From Haplosporangium gracile (Eukaryota > Mortierellomycota > Mortierellomycetes > Mortierellales > Mortierellaceae): a stretch of DNA of 11,389 nt. The stretch covers positions 1-11,389 of the forward strand of contig JAAAUF010001139.1 in assembly GCA_015499985.1 (NCBI GenBank), read 5' to 3'. Position 1 is the first letter of the stretch, and every line of letters starts with the position of its first letter. The notes under the pieces were generated by a model. It was given only the letters and a program-made list of their open reading frames with translations, searched no databases and was not told the DNA's origin. This document shows positions 1 through 7,517 of the stretch, in pieces. The translations under genes were made by a program, and so were the position numbers.

Positions 1-111
1 TATATCTACTATTCCCGTGGATTTGGGCCACTAGCCATATATGCAGAGCTATAGCTACTCCTGGACGACCTGCTCTTCTTGCTGGCTTGCTCATTAATCT
101 CATCTTGACGT

Positions 112-520
112 GAGGCAACCATGTATGTGATGAACATGCTGTTATCACGGACGATGTACGAGTAGGAGCAAGAGAAAGCGAAAAAGAAAGGGGACAAAGA
201 ATACGCGGAGTTCATAGATACAGTGCTCGATACATAAGGCAACCATGTCGGTGATGGTATGGACGGGAGAAAGGGAAAGAGAACGAGAAAGGGAACAAAG
301 GAAGCGCGCCGCTCACAAGGATACAGCTTAATACATGGGGCAACTATGTCGAGGGCAATAAATACTTTTGCAGGGTGGGCAACAGATTGGCAACGTTTAA
401 GGACATTCTATCTCCGAGGGCAATAGGGGAGGCAACGAATGTACTTTACTATGGGCAACAAATAAGAAACCAAAGAAGGGTGGGCAACAAATATTATCTG
501 TTGCCTGTGGGCAACGAATA
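112..520. repeat. Degenerate GGGCAAC-containing repeats, intergenic
   Basis: No convincing gene is visible in the first 515 bases. GGCAAC or GGGCAAC recurs about ten times between 114 and 516 at irregular spacing. Two larger, diverged units can be seen: GGCAACCATGT followed by GTGATG at about 115 and again at about 239. Each is followed by a purine-rich stretch and then by GATACAG and ATACAT. A third start (GGGCAACTATGT) lies near 340. The same GGGGCAAC core occurs in the 13-bp minisatellite at 6100-6339, so both may belong to one genome-wide repeat family. The open frame at 9-242 (minus) lies in this material and shows no family features. Confidence 0.55.
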
Positions 521-539
521 GATATGTCCCAAAAATTAA

Positions 540-667
540 TTGACCAGTTGACCGTGTCAGTTAATCCGTCAAAAGGTCAAGCCAATTTTTGGTCAAACGT
601 CGGTTAATCTGAACGGTCAAATGTTTGGTCAATTGACGGTTAACCGATCTGCAGGTTAATCGGTCAA
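540..667. repeat. Left subterminal repeats of the hAT element
   Basis: About ten copies of a hexamer of the form GGTYAA (or its complement TTGACC/TTAACC) lie here, for example at 540, 548, 575, 591, 602, 615, 627, 639, 654 and 662. Clusters of short motifs inside the termini are typical of hAT elements and usually bind the transposase. The two outermost copies are in the opposite orientation to the inner ones. Confidence 0.7.
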
Positions 668-776
668 TGATTAATCGATTATTCAGCTAATAGGGGCCAT
701 CAAGGGGACCTTAGGTGGGGAAACAAAAAAAAATGAACAGTTATTATATAATAGTATGAATGCTTATTACTTTATT

Positions 777-3281
777 TCATTTCTTGCTTGCTTTCTGAAG
801 GGGCCTCATCGCATTGTTGCTGAAAACAAGGTCGCTAACGCCTTCGTCGGCCAACCGGTTACGTTTATCTGTGACAAAGTTTCTTGCAGTGCTGAACATT
901 CTCTCGGACGCAACCGATGATGCTGGGATCACAGATACTTTCGAACCAACTGCGCCATAACGGGAAAGTCTGTGTCGTGCTGCCTCCATCAATTTAAAGG
1001 GTTGATTCTGAAATCCTGGCATTGGCAAAATTGGAAATATCGGTCGAGCTCATCTCCTGGCGCATCATTATTTTGTCCCGCGTTGAGTGCTAGGTTTTGC
1101 ATATTAACAAGCCGTTGCATCGCCCTTGCCAATTTGTGAGTAGTTGTTGGTTTCTCTCCTACTGGTTGAATAGGGACATGGGCGGGCGGCACGATATTCT
1201 GCATCTCTGCGCAGTAAGTCCTTAAGAATGTTGAGTTGTCCTCGCCGCATTGTTTGTAAAGCAAGTTGTATGTTGGATGAAAGAACGAAGCCTTGATCAA
1301 GATATCTGATTCCCGAACGCGTTGTCCTAACTCAGCCTGAAAGTTGTTTCGAAGCGTCTCCACCTCCTCAATTCCAGAATGGTTCTCCTCCATCGCAAAC
1401 AACAACATGGTCATTCAAGGAAAAACGGATGCGGCGAATCCATACTCGGAAGAGCTGAATAGTAGAGTGGCATCCTCAAAGATGCTTGGAGCATCAATGA
1501 TCAAATCCGCCGTTCTCCGTTCATCGTCCCTCGGGTAAACGTCCCTCAGGGCTGCAAGGTACTCGTGATCGTCCCGCATCTGGCGTAACGCCATGCGAAC
1601 CGCTGCCATCGGTATCTTGAGTTCAACCATCCGTCATAGCATGGCTAGGGAACTGCTCCACCGAGTTTCAACATCCATGATAACCTTGAGTTGCGGTGTT
1701 CTATTTAGTCGTACCTGCTCAAGCTCAAGATTCTGCTCCATTTTGGGACTGCGATGAAAGAACGAGGCGAGTTTGTGAAGTTTGATCACAATGTTGTTTA
1801 GTCGTTCCTGCTTCTCCATGCAGCCTTGACCGAATTGTGCAAGATGTGGCAAGCACAGGGCAGCCGTTCCAATCCCCGTCCTTTCCGCACCATTGATCAT
1901 TACTGAGGCGTTATCGGGCGTTAATGCTGCAACCGAGCCCTGAACCTTCTAATACTCAATAGTCTCTCCTATCTCGCCAGAATTTTTTTTATAGCTGATT
2001 TCATTCAATGTGAATGCATAAATAACCACACAGGCACACATCTCACTTACTAATCAACTTGGCAATCGACTCTCCATTGTGAGAGTATGGGTGAGGGACA
2101 AGATCCAATGTACATTCGTGACTTCCAAACTCACCGTCGAGCCAATGCAGGGTTAACCCCATAAATGGGCGATTGCTATCAGAGGTTCAGTCATCGACAA
2201 CCATTGATCCCACTTTGAATGTTTCGGAAAAGAGCTGCTCAATTCTCTCCTGAAGGCCGAGGCGATAGCCGTGCAGCCTTTCACGAATCGTAGCTGCACA
2301 GGGTATTTTGATGAGCGGGTTGATCAAGCGGGCGAAGGCTCGAAAAGAGTCGGAATCGAAAGTTGAGAAGGGTATATAGGCTGTGACAACCCAAGTCAAG
2401 GCGGCCTTGATGATCGCCTCCTTCTTTTGAAGAGTTGTTGAGATTCCAGTGAGGGTTGTTTGTGCAAGACCGACTTTGACTCCTTTGCCTTTGTCGTCCC
2501 GATGTAGGCCAACATGATACTTGAAGGTACCAGGTCCGTTATTGGGAAGTAATGGTTTGTTGCATAGTCTACATATGAATTTTGTATTCATAGGTGCCTT
2601 CTTCCGTTTTTACTCTGTCGGCTTTAAAGAGCTTTCGATACTCTTCTATAGATAATAAAGACATGGCTAGTATTAGCATGTGTAATGCAGGAAAACAGTT
2701 GCACAAAGCTGCAGCAGAAGGCTTTTACAGAAGATGATCCTTACTTGAGACACTTTTGAGTGTACCAGACTGTTGACTGATCGAGGTGGATGGAGTAAGT
2801 GATGTATCGAGAGCAGGTCGCCATCATCAGCCTGTAGAAGTTCATCGGCGCCGTTGTCATCCCATTGATCGTCACCGTCACTCTCTTCCTCTAAGGGTTG
2901 ATCCGAAAGTGAGGGATTAAATGCGATAGTTATTGAGGTTGTTGAAGTCGTTGAGTGCGCTGGTTGGGAGCTATGATTGGTGCTGTGAGTCGTCATAGCT
3001 GCCCCAGCGGGTGGCGGTGAGTATCTGATGTCGATATCAATGAAGTTGGAGTCGAAAGTCCAGGAGGTGGGTTGGATGCTCCAATCGCAACCGTTGAAAA
3101 GGAGGGGGGCCAATGCTCCTGTAGGCAAGAAGGAAGCGGCACTTGAACTTGAAGACGATGAGGAGGAAGGGAGGGAGGCTATTGGTCTGAAGGACGAGGA
3201 TGTTCCTTGCTGCTGGCGCTTTGTTGAGGACGACCCTCGATCGAATGATGGTCGTTTGTCTGTATGGCTTGGCGGTCCCAT
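777..3281 (-). pseudogene. hAT transposase pseudogene (BED finger, RNase H-like core, hAT dimerisation tail)
   Basis: The transposase would cut and paste the surrounding element. Exon 1 (about 3281-2745) encodes a Ser/Thr-rich, then acidic N-terminus. A GT-AG intron follows (about 2641-2744). Exon 2 begins with a BED zinc finger (CRLC, then HVGLH) and reaches the first catalytic Asp in VVDD at about 2190. A second, phase-consistent intron is at about 1969-2050 (GTAAGT donor). Exon 3 holds the second catalytic Asp (TPDNAS), the ETRW motif and the C-terminal dimerisation block with ASSVASERMFSTARN. Decay is extensive. In-frame stops lie at 2187-2189, 1949-1951, 1634-1636, 1415-1417 and 989-991. 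The frame shifts near 2580, just before the finger, and near 928, just before IPASS. Most stops replace expected Trp (TGG) or Arg (CGA) codons. The family call is firm; the intron borders are inferred by eye. Confidence 0.9.
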
Positions 3282-3445
3282 ACTTGTGGGTATTTGTTGT
3301 GTGTGTGAGAGAGGGGGGATAAGAGGGCAGCTGTAGGGGCGAAGAAAAAGAAAGCAGTCGCACTCTGTCGCTTTAATCTAGATTAATACATGTCGTTGAC
3401 GTGCTTGGACCCTCGGTTTGGGACGATGATGACGCGCACTTGATG

Positions 3446-3600
3446 GGTCAATCAACCAGTCAATCCGTTAGTCAGACAACAGGTAAATTGGTTAAAAAAC
3501 GGTCAAAAAAAATGGTCAATTGATCGGCAAAAATTTTGGTTAACGTTTTAGTCGGTTAACGGGTTAATACGGTCAAAAAAAAAATTGGTCATAAACACTG
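3446..3600. repeat. Right terminus and subterminal repeats of the hAT element
   Basis: GGTYAA hexamers recur here (3446, 3490, 3501, 3514, 3539, 3554, 3562, 3571, with a partial copy at 3587), mirroring the left end. The terminus itself is ATAAACACTG at 3591-3600, which reads CAGTGTTTAT from the outside inward. The stretch 3282-3445 between exon 1 and these repeats shows no further feature and would hold the transposase promoter. Confidence 0.7.
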
Positions 3601-3656
3601 CCTTGCTGACTAATTAAGCATAGAGACTCCTAGAAAATTATTTAATCTTAGCACTC

Positions 3657-3666
3657 ATATATAAAT
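3657..3666 (+). promoter_or_regulatory. Possible TATA box on the plus strand
   Basis: The sequence ATATATAAAT is followed by a C/T-rich, ACTTCA-repeating stretch (3690-3760) that resembles a fungal 5' leader, and by an ATG at 3766. That ATG opens only a ten-codon frame running antisense into the F-box fragment. It may be a promoter orphaned by rearrangement, or chance AT-richness. No plus-strand gene follows. Confidence 0.2.
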
Positions 3667-3769
3667 ACAATAGCAGTTCCTAGATAGTTCAGTAGTTCAT
3701 AACTCACTTCATTAAACTTAACTTCACTATCATCGTTCTTGTCCCCTCGTTTTCTCGCCTTGCTACATG

Positions 3770-4036
3770 TTACACTTTGTATCGTGCAGAGGTTGGTGAT
3801 AGTTTTTCATAGGCAGAGCTTTGGATTTTCAGGTGTTGTATAAGGTGCTTGTTTCTCTTGACAGATTCCACGCTGAGGCCATGTTTTGATAACACGACAG
3901 ACTTGTAGAGTGACGGTGTAAATGAATCATTCCAACCCTGACCCACACGCGCGCAGGATGCGAGGTCTTTATGGCCAAGACTGCTGGCAATGATTGAGCG
4001 AATCTCATGTAGATCGAGGGGATGTGTTTGGAACAT
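3770..4036 (-). pseudogene. F-box protein gene, 5' fragment
   Basis: The 88-residue frame starts at a good ATG and begins with an F-box-like domain (residues about 6-50: PLDLHEIRSII..., then KDLASCARV, then WNDSFTPSLYKSVVL). F-box proteins link substrates to SCF ubiquitin ligases through Skp1. In Mortierella this N-terminus normally leads into a leucine-rich-repeat body of several hundred residues. Here the match ends at about residue 85 (LSPTSARYK) with a stop at once, and no LRR coding sequence is recognisable downstream on the minus strand before the hAT terminus 170 bp away. A TATA-like motif lies about 120 bp upstream. I read it as a 3'-truncated copy. A missed intron after RYK (GTGTAA would be a poor donor) cannot be excluded, but the sequence beyond does not look coding. 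Confidence 0.7.
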
Positions 4037-4154
4037 CTTAGTAATAAAGATGAAAAACGTGACAAGCGTGGTGGGGGTGATGACGAAGATGGTGGTGATG
4101 GGTTACAAGAAGGCGCGATAGTGAAGGAGGAATGAGGAAAAGAAAAAGAGGGGC

Positions 4155-4161
4155 ATTTATA
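4155..4161 (-). promoter_or_regulatory. TATA-like motif upstream of the F-box fragment
   Basis: TATAAAT on the minus strand, about 120 bp upstream of the F-box ATG at 4036, with a purine-rich plus strand (CT-rich on the minus strand) between. The spacing suits a fungal core promoter. The MITE-like element begins 13 bp further upstream, so anything beyond the core promoter was displaced or replaced by that insertion. Confidence 0.4.
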
Positions 4162-4173
4162 CTAGCACAGAGT

Positions 4174-4263
4174 GTGCTCCACTTTGATGATCAAAGTGAA
4201 ACACATGGATTTAGTACGACTTTTTTGTGTTTTTTTTTAACCCCATGTTATCTCAAGATTAAG
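4174..4263 (+). repeat. Left inverted terminal repeat of the MITE-like element
   Basis: It pairs with 4561-4646. It carries a three-base insertion (GAT) and one extra T in the T run compared with the other arm. All seven substitutions between the arms are transitions. Confidence 0.8.
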
Positions 4264-4560
4264 TCCAGGGACATGTTCTCTGACTTATACGATATATGAC
4301 GGCAATTCAATGAAAAAAATGAAAAAATGAAAAAAAACAACACGTTTTTGTTATGGATATTTCACAAACGCTCGCTCTTTTGACATTACAACAGCAGAAA
4401 ACATATGAGAAGTATATATTTTTTAGCTAAACTAGTCGCTTCTTTGGATTTTTTTAAAAATACAAAAGGAATCAAAATAATGAAAAAACGAAAATGGGGT
4501 TTTGGGAAAACTAAAGGATAGATTGCCATGATGGTGGAGGAAAAAATGAGGGTTTTTGAT

Positions 4561-4646
4561 CTTAATCTTGAGATAGCATGGGGTTAAAAAAAACACAAAA
4601 AAGCCATGCTAAATCCACGTGTTTCATTTTGATTAAAGTGGAGCAC
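4561..4646 (-). repeat. Right inverted terminal repeat of the MITE-like element
   Basis: Reverse-complement partner of 4174-4263. The minus-strand frame at 4584-4856 runs through this arm and is not treated as a gene. Confidence 0.8.
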
Positions 4647-5050
4647 ATTATCTCTTCCAATATTTGAAATTAACATTAGCAGGAGCCTCATCAAGCCTTT
4701 GGAATGGGGAGGGGACGCGGAGAGGAAAGATGAAGAACAAAGGACCACGAAAAGTTTCCTTTTATAGATGGAAGTGCTAGCTAAAAATAAATGGTAACGT
4801 TGGAACAAAGACGTGTTTGACTCAAAGTAGGATTTGGAATACTCTGAAAAGCTCATCAGCCTATTGTTCTACAAATTTGTTCTTATGACAACATCTCTTG
4901 TTCTTTATGAAAGGCGAAGGAACTATCGAAGCAGGAGCTGGGGATGCTCCTGTGAGCGATGCGATTGGAAAAGGGGATAAGGGAAGTGTTCGTTGGAAAC
5001 CTGGTGACAGTGTTCTGGCAACTCGAAGGACCGAGGGTGACGAGGGCTGA
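4647..5050. other. Intergenic, no gene supported
   Basis: The stretch between the MITE-like element and the stop codon of the secreted-protein gene. A 47-codon plus-strand frame (4907-5050) is present but resembles no family I know and abuts the neighbouring stop codon. This region should hold the 3'UTR of the secreted-protein gene. No AATAAA is visible on the minus strand close downstream of that gene. Confidence 0.5.
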
Positions 5051-5731
5051 TTAGATTTTTACCCAGTCCTTCCTGGGTGCATATGAAGAGTCCGCTCTGT
5101 ACCTCGTATCCCCACGAATGGTCCTGCAGACAAAAGTACCCTTCTCTCCGTCCTTTCGAAGTTGATCAAAGTTTTGTGTAATCCCCTCCGCAAGAGTCGG
5201 CCTCCGGGTTATGTCCTTATGGAAATTGCAGACTTCAGCGTTGGGGTCCGGCGTAAACGGAATACATAATTCTTTATCCTGGGGAGTTCCTGAATTGGCG
5301 CAGTTCCTGACACATTGAATCTTCTGGTTCCTGAACGCGACCAGCTCTTTTTCGGTAGTGAATTTCAGGACGCCTATCACATTCTCCTGTGCCTTCTTGA
5401 AAGATCCTAGAAAATCGCTCGGGTTGTCGCACATAGCCTTCCGGGATTTTTCATTGAAGTGTCGTTCGCCTGAGATTTCTTTCCTAGCGATGGCCATGGG
5501 ATCATCCAAAGCTCCATACGGTTGCATTCCTTGACAACATTCGATACAACTGTAGAAGTTCTTCCTCAGGTCATCCTCAATGCCATGTGCGTCAATCGTG
5601 CCCCTCTGCAGCTCGCAAACGATTTCATGGAGTTCAGTCGCTGTTTTCAGTGCATCCTCTCTCTGAGCCGAGACACATGTCACAGCAGCCAAAGCCATGA
5701 GCAGAGAAAGGTAGAGGTAGTTTGACTTCAT
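5051..5731 (-). CDS. Secreted cysteine-rich protein, 226 residues, unknown family
   Basis: The predicted precursor starts at the ATG at 5731. A frame extending to 5791 exists, but its extra 20 codons lie in a 5'UTR intron. Residues 1-22 form a classic signal peptide (MKSNYLYLSLLMALAAVTCV, then SA before Gln23). The mature part of about 204 residues is hydrophilic with ten cysteines at 39, 62, 65, 66, 101, 140, 144, 156, 168 and 202, including CIECC and CVRNC groupings. An even number would allow five disulfides. No membrane segment follows the signal, so secretion is likely. I do not recognise the family or any catalytic motif. Small to mid-size cysteine-rich secreted proteins of fungi include effectors and wall or antimicrobial proteins, but no role can be assigned. 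The frame is intact and has a clean promoter, so this looks like a functional gene. Confidence 0.85.
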   Translation of the reverse strand: MKSNYLYLSLLMALAAVTCVSAQREDALKTATELHEIVCELQRGTIDAHGIEDDLRKNFYSCIECCQGMQPYGALDDPMAIARKEISGERHFNEKSRKAMCDNPSDFLGSFKKAQENVIGVLKFTTEKELVAFRNQKIQCVRNCANSGTPQDKELCIPFTPDPNAEVCNFHKDITRRPTLAEGITQNFDQLRKDGEKGTFVCRTIRGDTRYRADSSYAPRKDWVKI

Positions 5732-5733
5732 CT

Positions 5734-5827
5734 CTACAGCGGTAAAGCAGCAAATACAGTTCGTTAGTATACAAACATCCGGGCCTTTCACTGTGTGATA
5801 ACTACAAAGTTAAACAGAACACCTTAC
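5734..5827 (-). other. 5'UTR intron of the secreted-protein gene
   Basis: A 94-nt intron with donor GTAAGGT at 5827, a perfect branch motif TACTAAC at 5763-5769 and acceptor CTGTAG ending at 5734, two bases before the start codon. The branch-to-acceptor distance of about 30 nt is normal for fungi. This is the reason for choosing the start at 5731. Confidence 0.75.
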
Positions 5828-6015
5828 TCAACGTGAATGATTATTTGATATTGAGTGCGGCTGTGAGCGTTCTTGATAGGGGTCTGTGATGCGCTTGTGA
5901 GGGTTCTGCCACGAATTTCGTTTGTGTAATGGCTCTTGCAAGGATGCTGGGGCGATGTATGTTGTAGAAGTTGTTACGAGTGTAGTGTGTGCTATTGATG
6001 GACAGGAAGCCGGGT

Positions 6016-6024
6016 ATTTATATA
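6016..6024 (-). promoter_or_regulatory. TATA box of the secreted-protein gene
   Basis: TATATAAAT on the minus strand. A transcription start about 30 bp downstream (near 5985) would give a leader of about 160 nt up to the intron donor at 5827. The leader is rich in C and A with few T, as is common for fungal leaders. Confidence 0.6.
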
Positions 6025-6099
6025 AATGTAGGACAGCCGTAGTCTGCAGGAGAAGATGGACATGGGGCAAAATAAATGTACACACTGAAATAAATGGGT

Positions 6100-6339
6100 G
6101 TCAAGGGACAGCATCAGTGGATAGCTGCAAGGAGGGCGGCACTGAGAGTCAAGACTAAAATCAAGGGACATCAAGGGGCGACATCAACGGACGACATCAA
6201 GGAACAACATCTAGGCATAAAAACCAAGGGGCAACGTCAAGGAACAACACCAAAGGGCAATATCAAGGGATAACATCAAGGCACAACGTCAAGAAACAAC
6301 ATCAAGGGGCAATGTCACAAAATAGCATCAAGGGACCAC
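6100..6339 (+). repeat. 13-bp minisatellite, consensus ATCAAGGGGCAAC
   Basis: From 6160 to 6339 about 14 units follow one another almost without gaps: 13 bp each, with one 14-bp and one 10-bp unit. Examples are the units starting at 6170, 6183, 6196, 6223, 6236, 6249, 6262, 6275, 6288, 6301, 6314 and 6327. Two clearer and two poorer units extend the array upstream to 6100. Units differ mainly in the last six bases; ATCAAGG or GTCAAGG is the conserved part. No protein is indicated. Confidence 0.85.
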
Positions 6340-6380
6340 ATTTTAGGGATGAAGTTTTAAGAATAAGGGAGGCCGGACAC

Positions 6381-6527
6381 GCCACGTGATCGTAGAGTCA
6401 CTTCTCGGCTGAAGTGAGAATTTTCATCAACGCGACACCTACCAGTCTTTATCGATCACAGAAACACGCTAATCGAGGAATGATCTTGTGAGGAGATAAC
6501 TTAACTGGCCTGTAGCAGTCAAGCGTT
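6381..6527 (+). repeat. Diverged repeat module, copy A
   Basis: This copy shares its left part (CACGTGATCGTAGA...GTGAGAAT, 6381-6422) and right part (6503-6527, beginning AACTGGCCTG and ending CAAGCGTT) with copy B at 6961-7076, in the same order and orientation. The right part matches at 22 of 25 positions. It follows the 13-bp array, as copy B follows a degenerate CAAGG array. Confidence 0.65.
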
Positions 6528-6647
6528 CATGGCGACGCTGCCTTTTGATCCTTCGATGTCGGCTCTTTCTCTCATGCTAAAGCAGAATTCAGTGAGCGCT
6601 GGATTGTTCACCCACTGATAAAAGGAACCAAATTTGAAGAAAGACAA
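6528..6647. other. Spacer between repeat modules, no gene supported
   Basis: Holds a 29-codon plus-strand frame starting at the ATG at 6529, immediately after copy A of the repeat module. It has no homologue that I recognise and no splice donor to continue it. Confidence 0.4.
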
Positions 6648-6922
6648 AAGGATAGCAAAAGGCGAGGGATAAATAGTCTAAGGGATGAAAAAAATTGGGG
6701 GTTGAAAAGCCTAAGGAAAGCGGGAAAACCAAGGCACAAAAAAAGATCAAGGAATGAAGGGACGGAAAAATATCAAGGGATAAGCGAAACGCCAAGGCAT
6801 GAAAAAGATCAAGAGCATAAAGACAATAAGGAATGCCAAAAGATCAAGGGATGCTGTAGTGGATCAAGAGGTGCTGGAAAAGAAGGAGGGCCGAAAAGAT
6901 CAAGAGCTCCCAAGGAATGGCG
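6648..6922 (+). repeat. Degenerate CAAGG-core tandem repeat
   Basis: Variants of (GAT)CAAGGRATG followed by an A-rich tail recur about a dozen times at irregular spacing of roughly 16-30 bp, for example near 6730, 6752, 6774, 6793, 6810, 6845 and 6912. It looks like an older, decayed relative of the 13-bp array at 6100-6339. The plus-strand open frame across it (6702-6992) is Lys-, Arg- and Gly-rich purely because of this repeat. Confidence 0.6.
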
Positions 6923-6951
6923 GATGTATGGATTCAGGGGGGGGGGCATGA

Positions 6952-6974
6952 TAGGATCATGTCATGTGATCCTA
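6952..6974. repeat. Short palindrome beside a run of ten G
   Basis: Perfect 8-bp arms TAGGATCA and TGATCCTA around a 7-base loop. A G10 run lies just upstream at 6937-6946. The right arm belongs to copy B of the repeat module; copy A lacks the left arm. Confidence 0.6.
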
Positions 6975-7076
6975 GAAGAGCAGTTCCGGTAAAGTTAGAA
7001 TGAAGCGCGTGTGACGATTACGCAAGTCTTCCCTAACTTAAAGTACAGATCAACTGGCTTGTGGCAGCCAAGCGTT
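6961..7076 (+). repeat. Diverged repeat module, copy B
   Basis: Counterpart of copy A. The left part is 6961-7002 and the right part 7052-7076 (beginning AACTGGCTTG). The three mismatches in the 25-bp right part are all transitions. Similarity stops directly after CAAGCGTT in both copies, which marks a module border. Confidence 0.65.
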
Positions 7077-7443
7077 TAAAGGGTTATATACTACACTGGC
7101 GCCATCACTTAAAATTCGGACCCTTGCGCCCATTTCAACCCCACCATAGTTAACTTAATACAGATACTGCCCATACAGAAAAAGGGCTCTTTGCCTTTTT
7201 CAAAGACATTTTCATAGAGCAATCGGCCAACGTTAGCTGGCCATCATTTTCAGTCTGTGTGTGCGTCAAGTGGCTAGTGTTTTAATAAGGCATAGCAACT
7301 AAGAGCGCAACGACCGCTCTATAGATCCGTATCGAACCCCCCTGACCCTGCAACAACCACTATCCGGGACCCGCCTTTGAGGCATATTTCATTTTGGTAT
7401 AAATGAACTGTGCCAATGGATCGCTGTACGTACATTCCATTTT
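7077..7443. other. Intergenic, no gene supported
   Basis: Between copy B of the repeat module and the 3' end of the nuclease-like gene. A small A5GG/CCT5 hairpin lies at 7179-7200. No tRNA, coding exon or longer repeat is evident. Confidence 0.5.
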
Positions 7444-7449
7444 TTTATT
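7444..7449 (-). promoter_or_regulatory. Possible polyadenylation signal AATAAA
   Basis: AATAAA on the minus strand about 70 nt after the stop codon of the nuclease-like gene at 7518, inside an A-rich run. Confidence 0.4.
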
Positions 7450-7517
7450 CCGATAAATTGGCTCCCCTATTGCTGGGTGAGAAACTCAATTTTTCTCGCA
7501 TAGCTACCCTGTGCTAT

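Larger units (their letters stand above)
516..3600 (-). mobile_element. Decayed hAT-superfamily DNA transposon
   Basis: The element contains a broken hAT transposase gene on the minus strand (777-3281), flanked on both sides by about 130-150 bp dense in GGTCAA/GGTTAA motifs. The right end is clear: read inward on the minus strand, position 3600 starts CAGTGTTTATGACC, which fits the CAGTG-like termini of many hAT elements. The left end is degenerate. The best partner is around 516-545 (ATATGTCC then TTGACC at the matching distance), so the left border is approximate. The 8 bp outside the right end (CCTTGCTG) are not found outside the proposed left end, so no target-site duplication supports the borders. 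The element is non-autonomous because its transposase is broken many times. Confidence 0.8.
4174..4646. mobile_element. MITE-like non-autonomous element with about 90-bp inverted termini
   Basis: The two ends are inverted copies: 4174-4263 and 4561-4646 align over about 86 positions with about 79 matches plus two small indels. Both begin GTGCTCCACTTT from the outside and end ATCTCAAGATTAAG on the inside. The roughly 300 bp between them is AT-rich (many A or T runs) and shows no coding potential. The structure fits a miniature inverted-repeat element, or the remnant of a larger transposon with long terminal inverted repeats. I see no clear target-site duplication beside the arms, so the superfamily cannot be assigned. 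It lies just upstream of the F-box fragment's core promoter. Confidence 0.75.

Noticed and set aside
3028..3336. 102-codon plus-strand frame and an overlapping 108-codon minus-strand frame
   Set aside because: Both overlap exon 1 of the hAT transposase in other frames and show only composition-driven sequence.
4584..4856. 90-codon minus-strand frame
   Set aside because: It ends inside the right arm of the MITE-like element, is low-complexity and has no family features.
4907..5050. 47-codon plus-strand frame (MKGEGTIEAGAGDAPVSD...)
   Set aside because: Short, Gly/Asp/Lys-rich and abutting the stop codon of the secreted-protein gene on the other strand; no promoter or splice signals support it.
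5522..5725. 67-codon plus-strand frame
   Set aside because: Antisense shadow of the secreted-protein gene.
5828..6174. Three overlapping frames on both strands
   Set aside because: They cover the promoter and leader of the secreted-protein gene; composition and overlap argue against coding.
6100..6339. CRISPR array
   Set aside because: Units of 13 bp abut directly with no unique spacers, and the genome is eukaryotic by its introns.
6529..6618. 29-codon plus-strand frame starting right after repeat module copy A
   Set aside because: Too short, no donor to continue it and no recognisable motif.
7300..7400. tRNA-like B-box (GGTTCGATACG on the minus strand, near 7331-7341)
   Set aside because: No matching A-box at the right distance and no acceptor stem or cloverleaf can be drawn.
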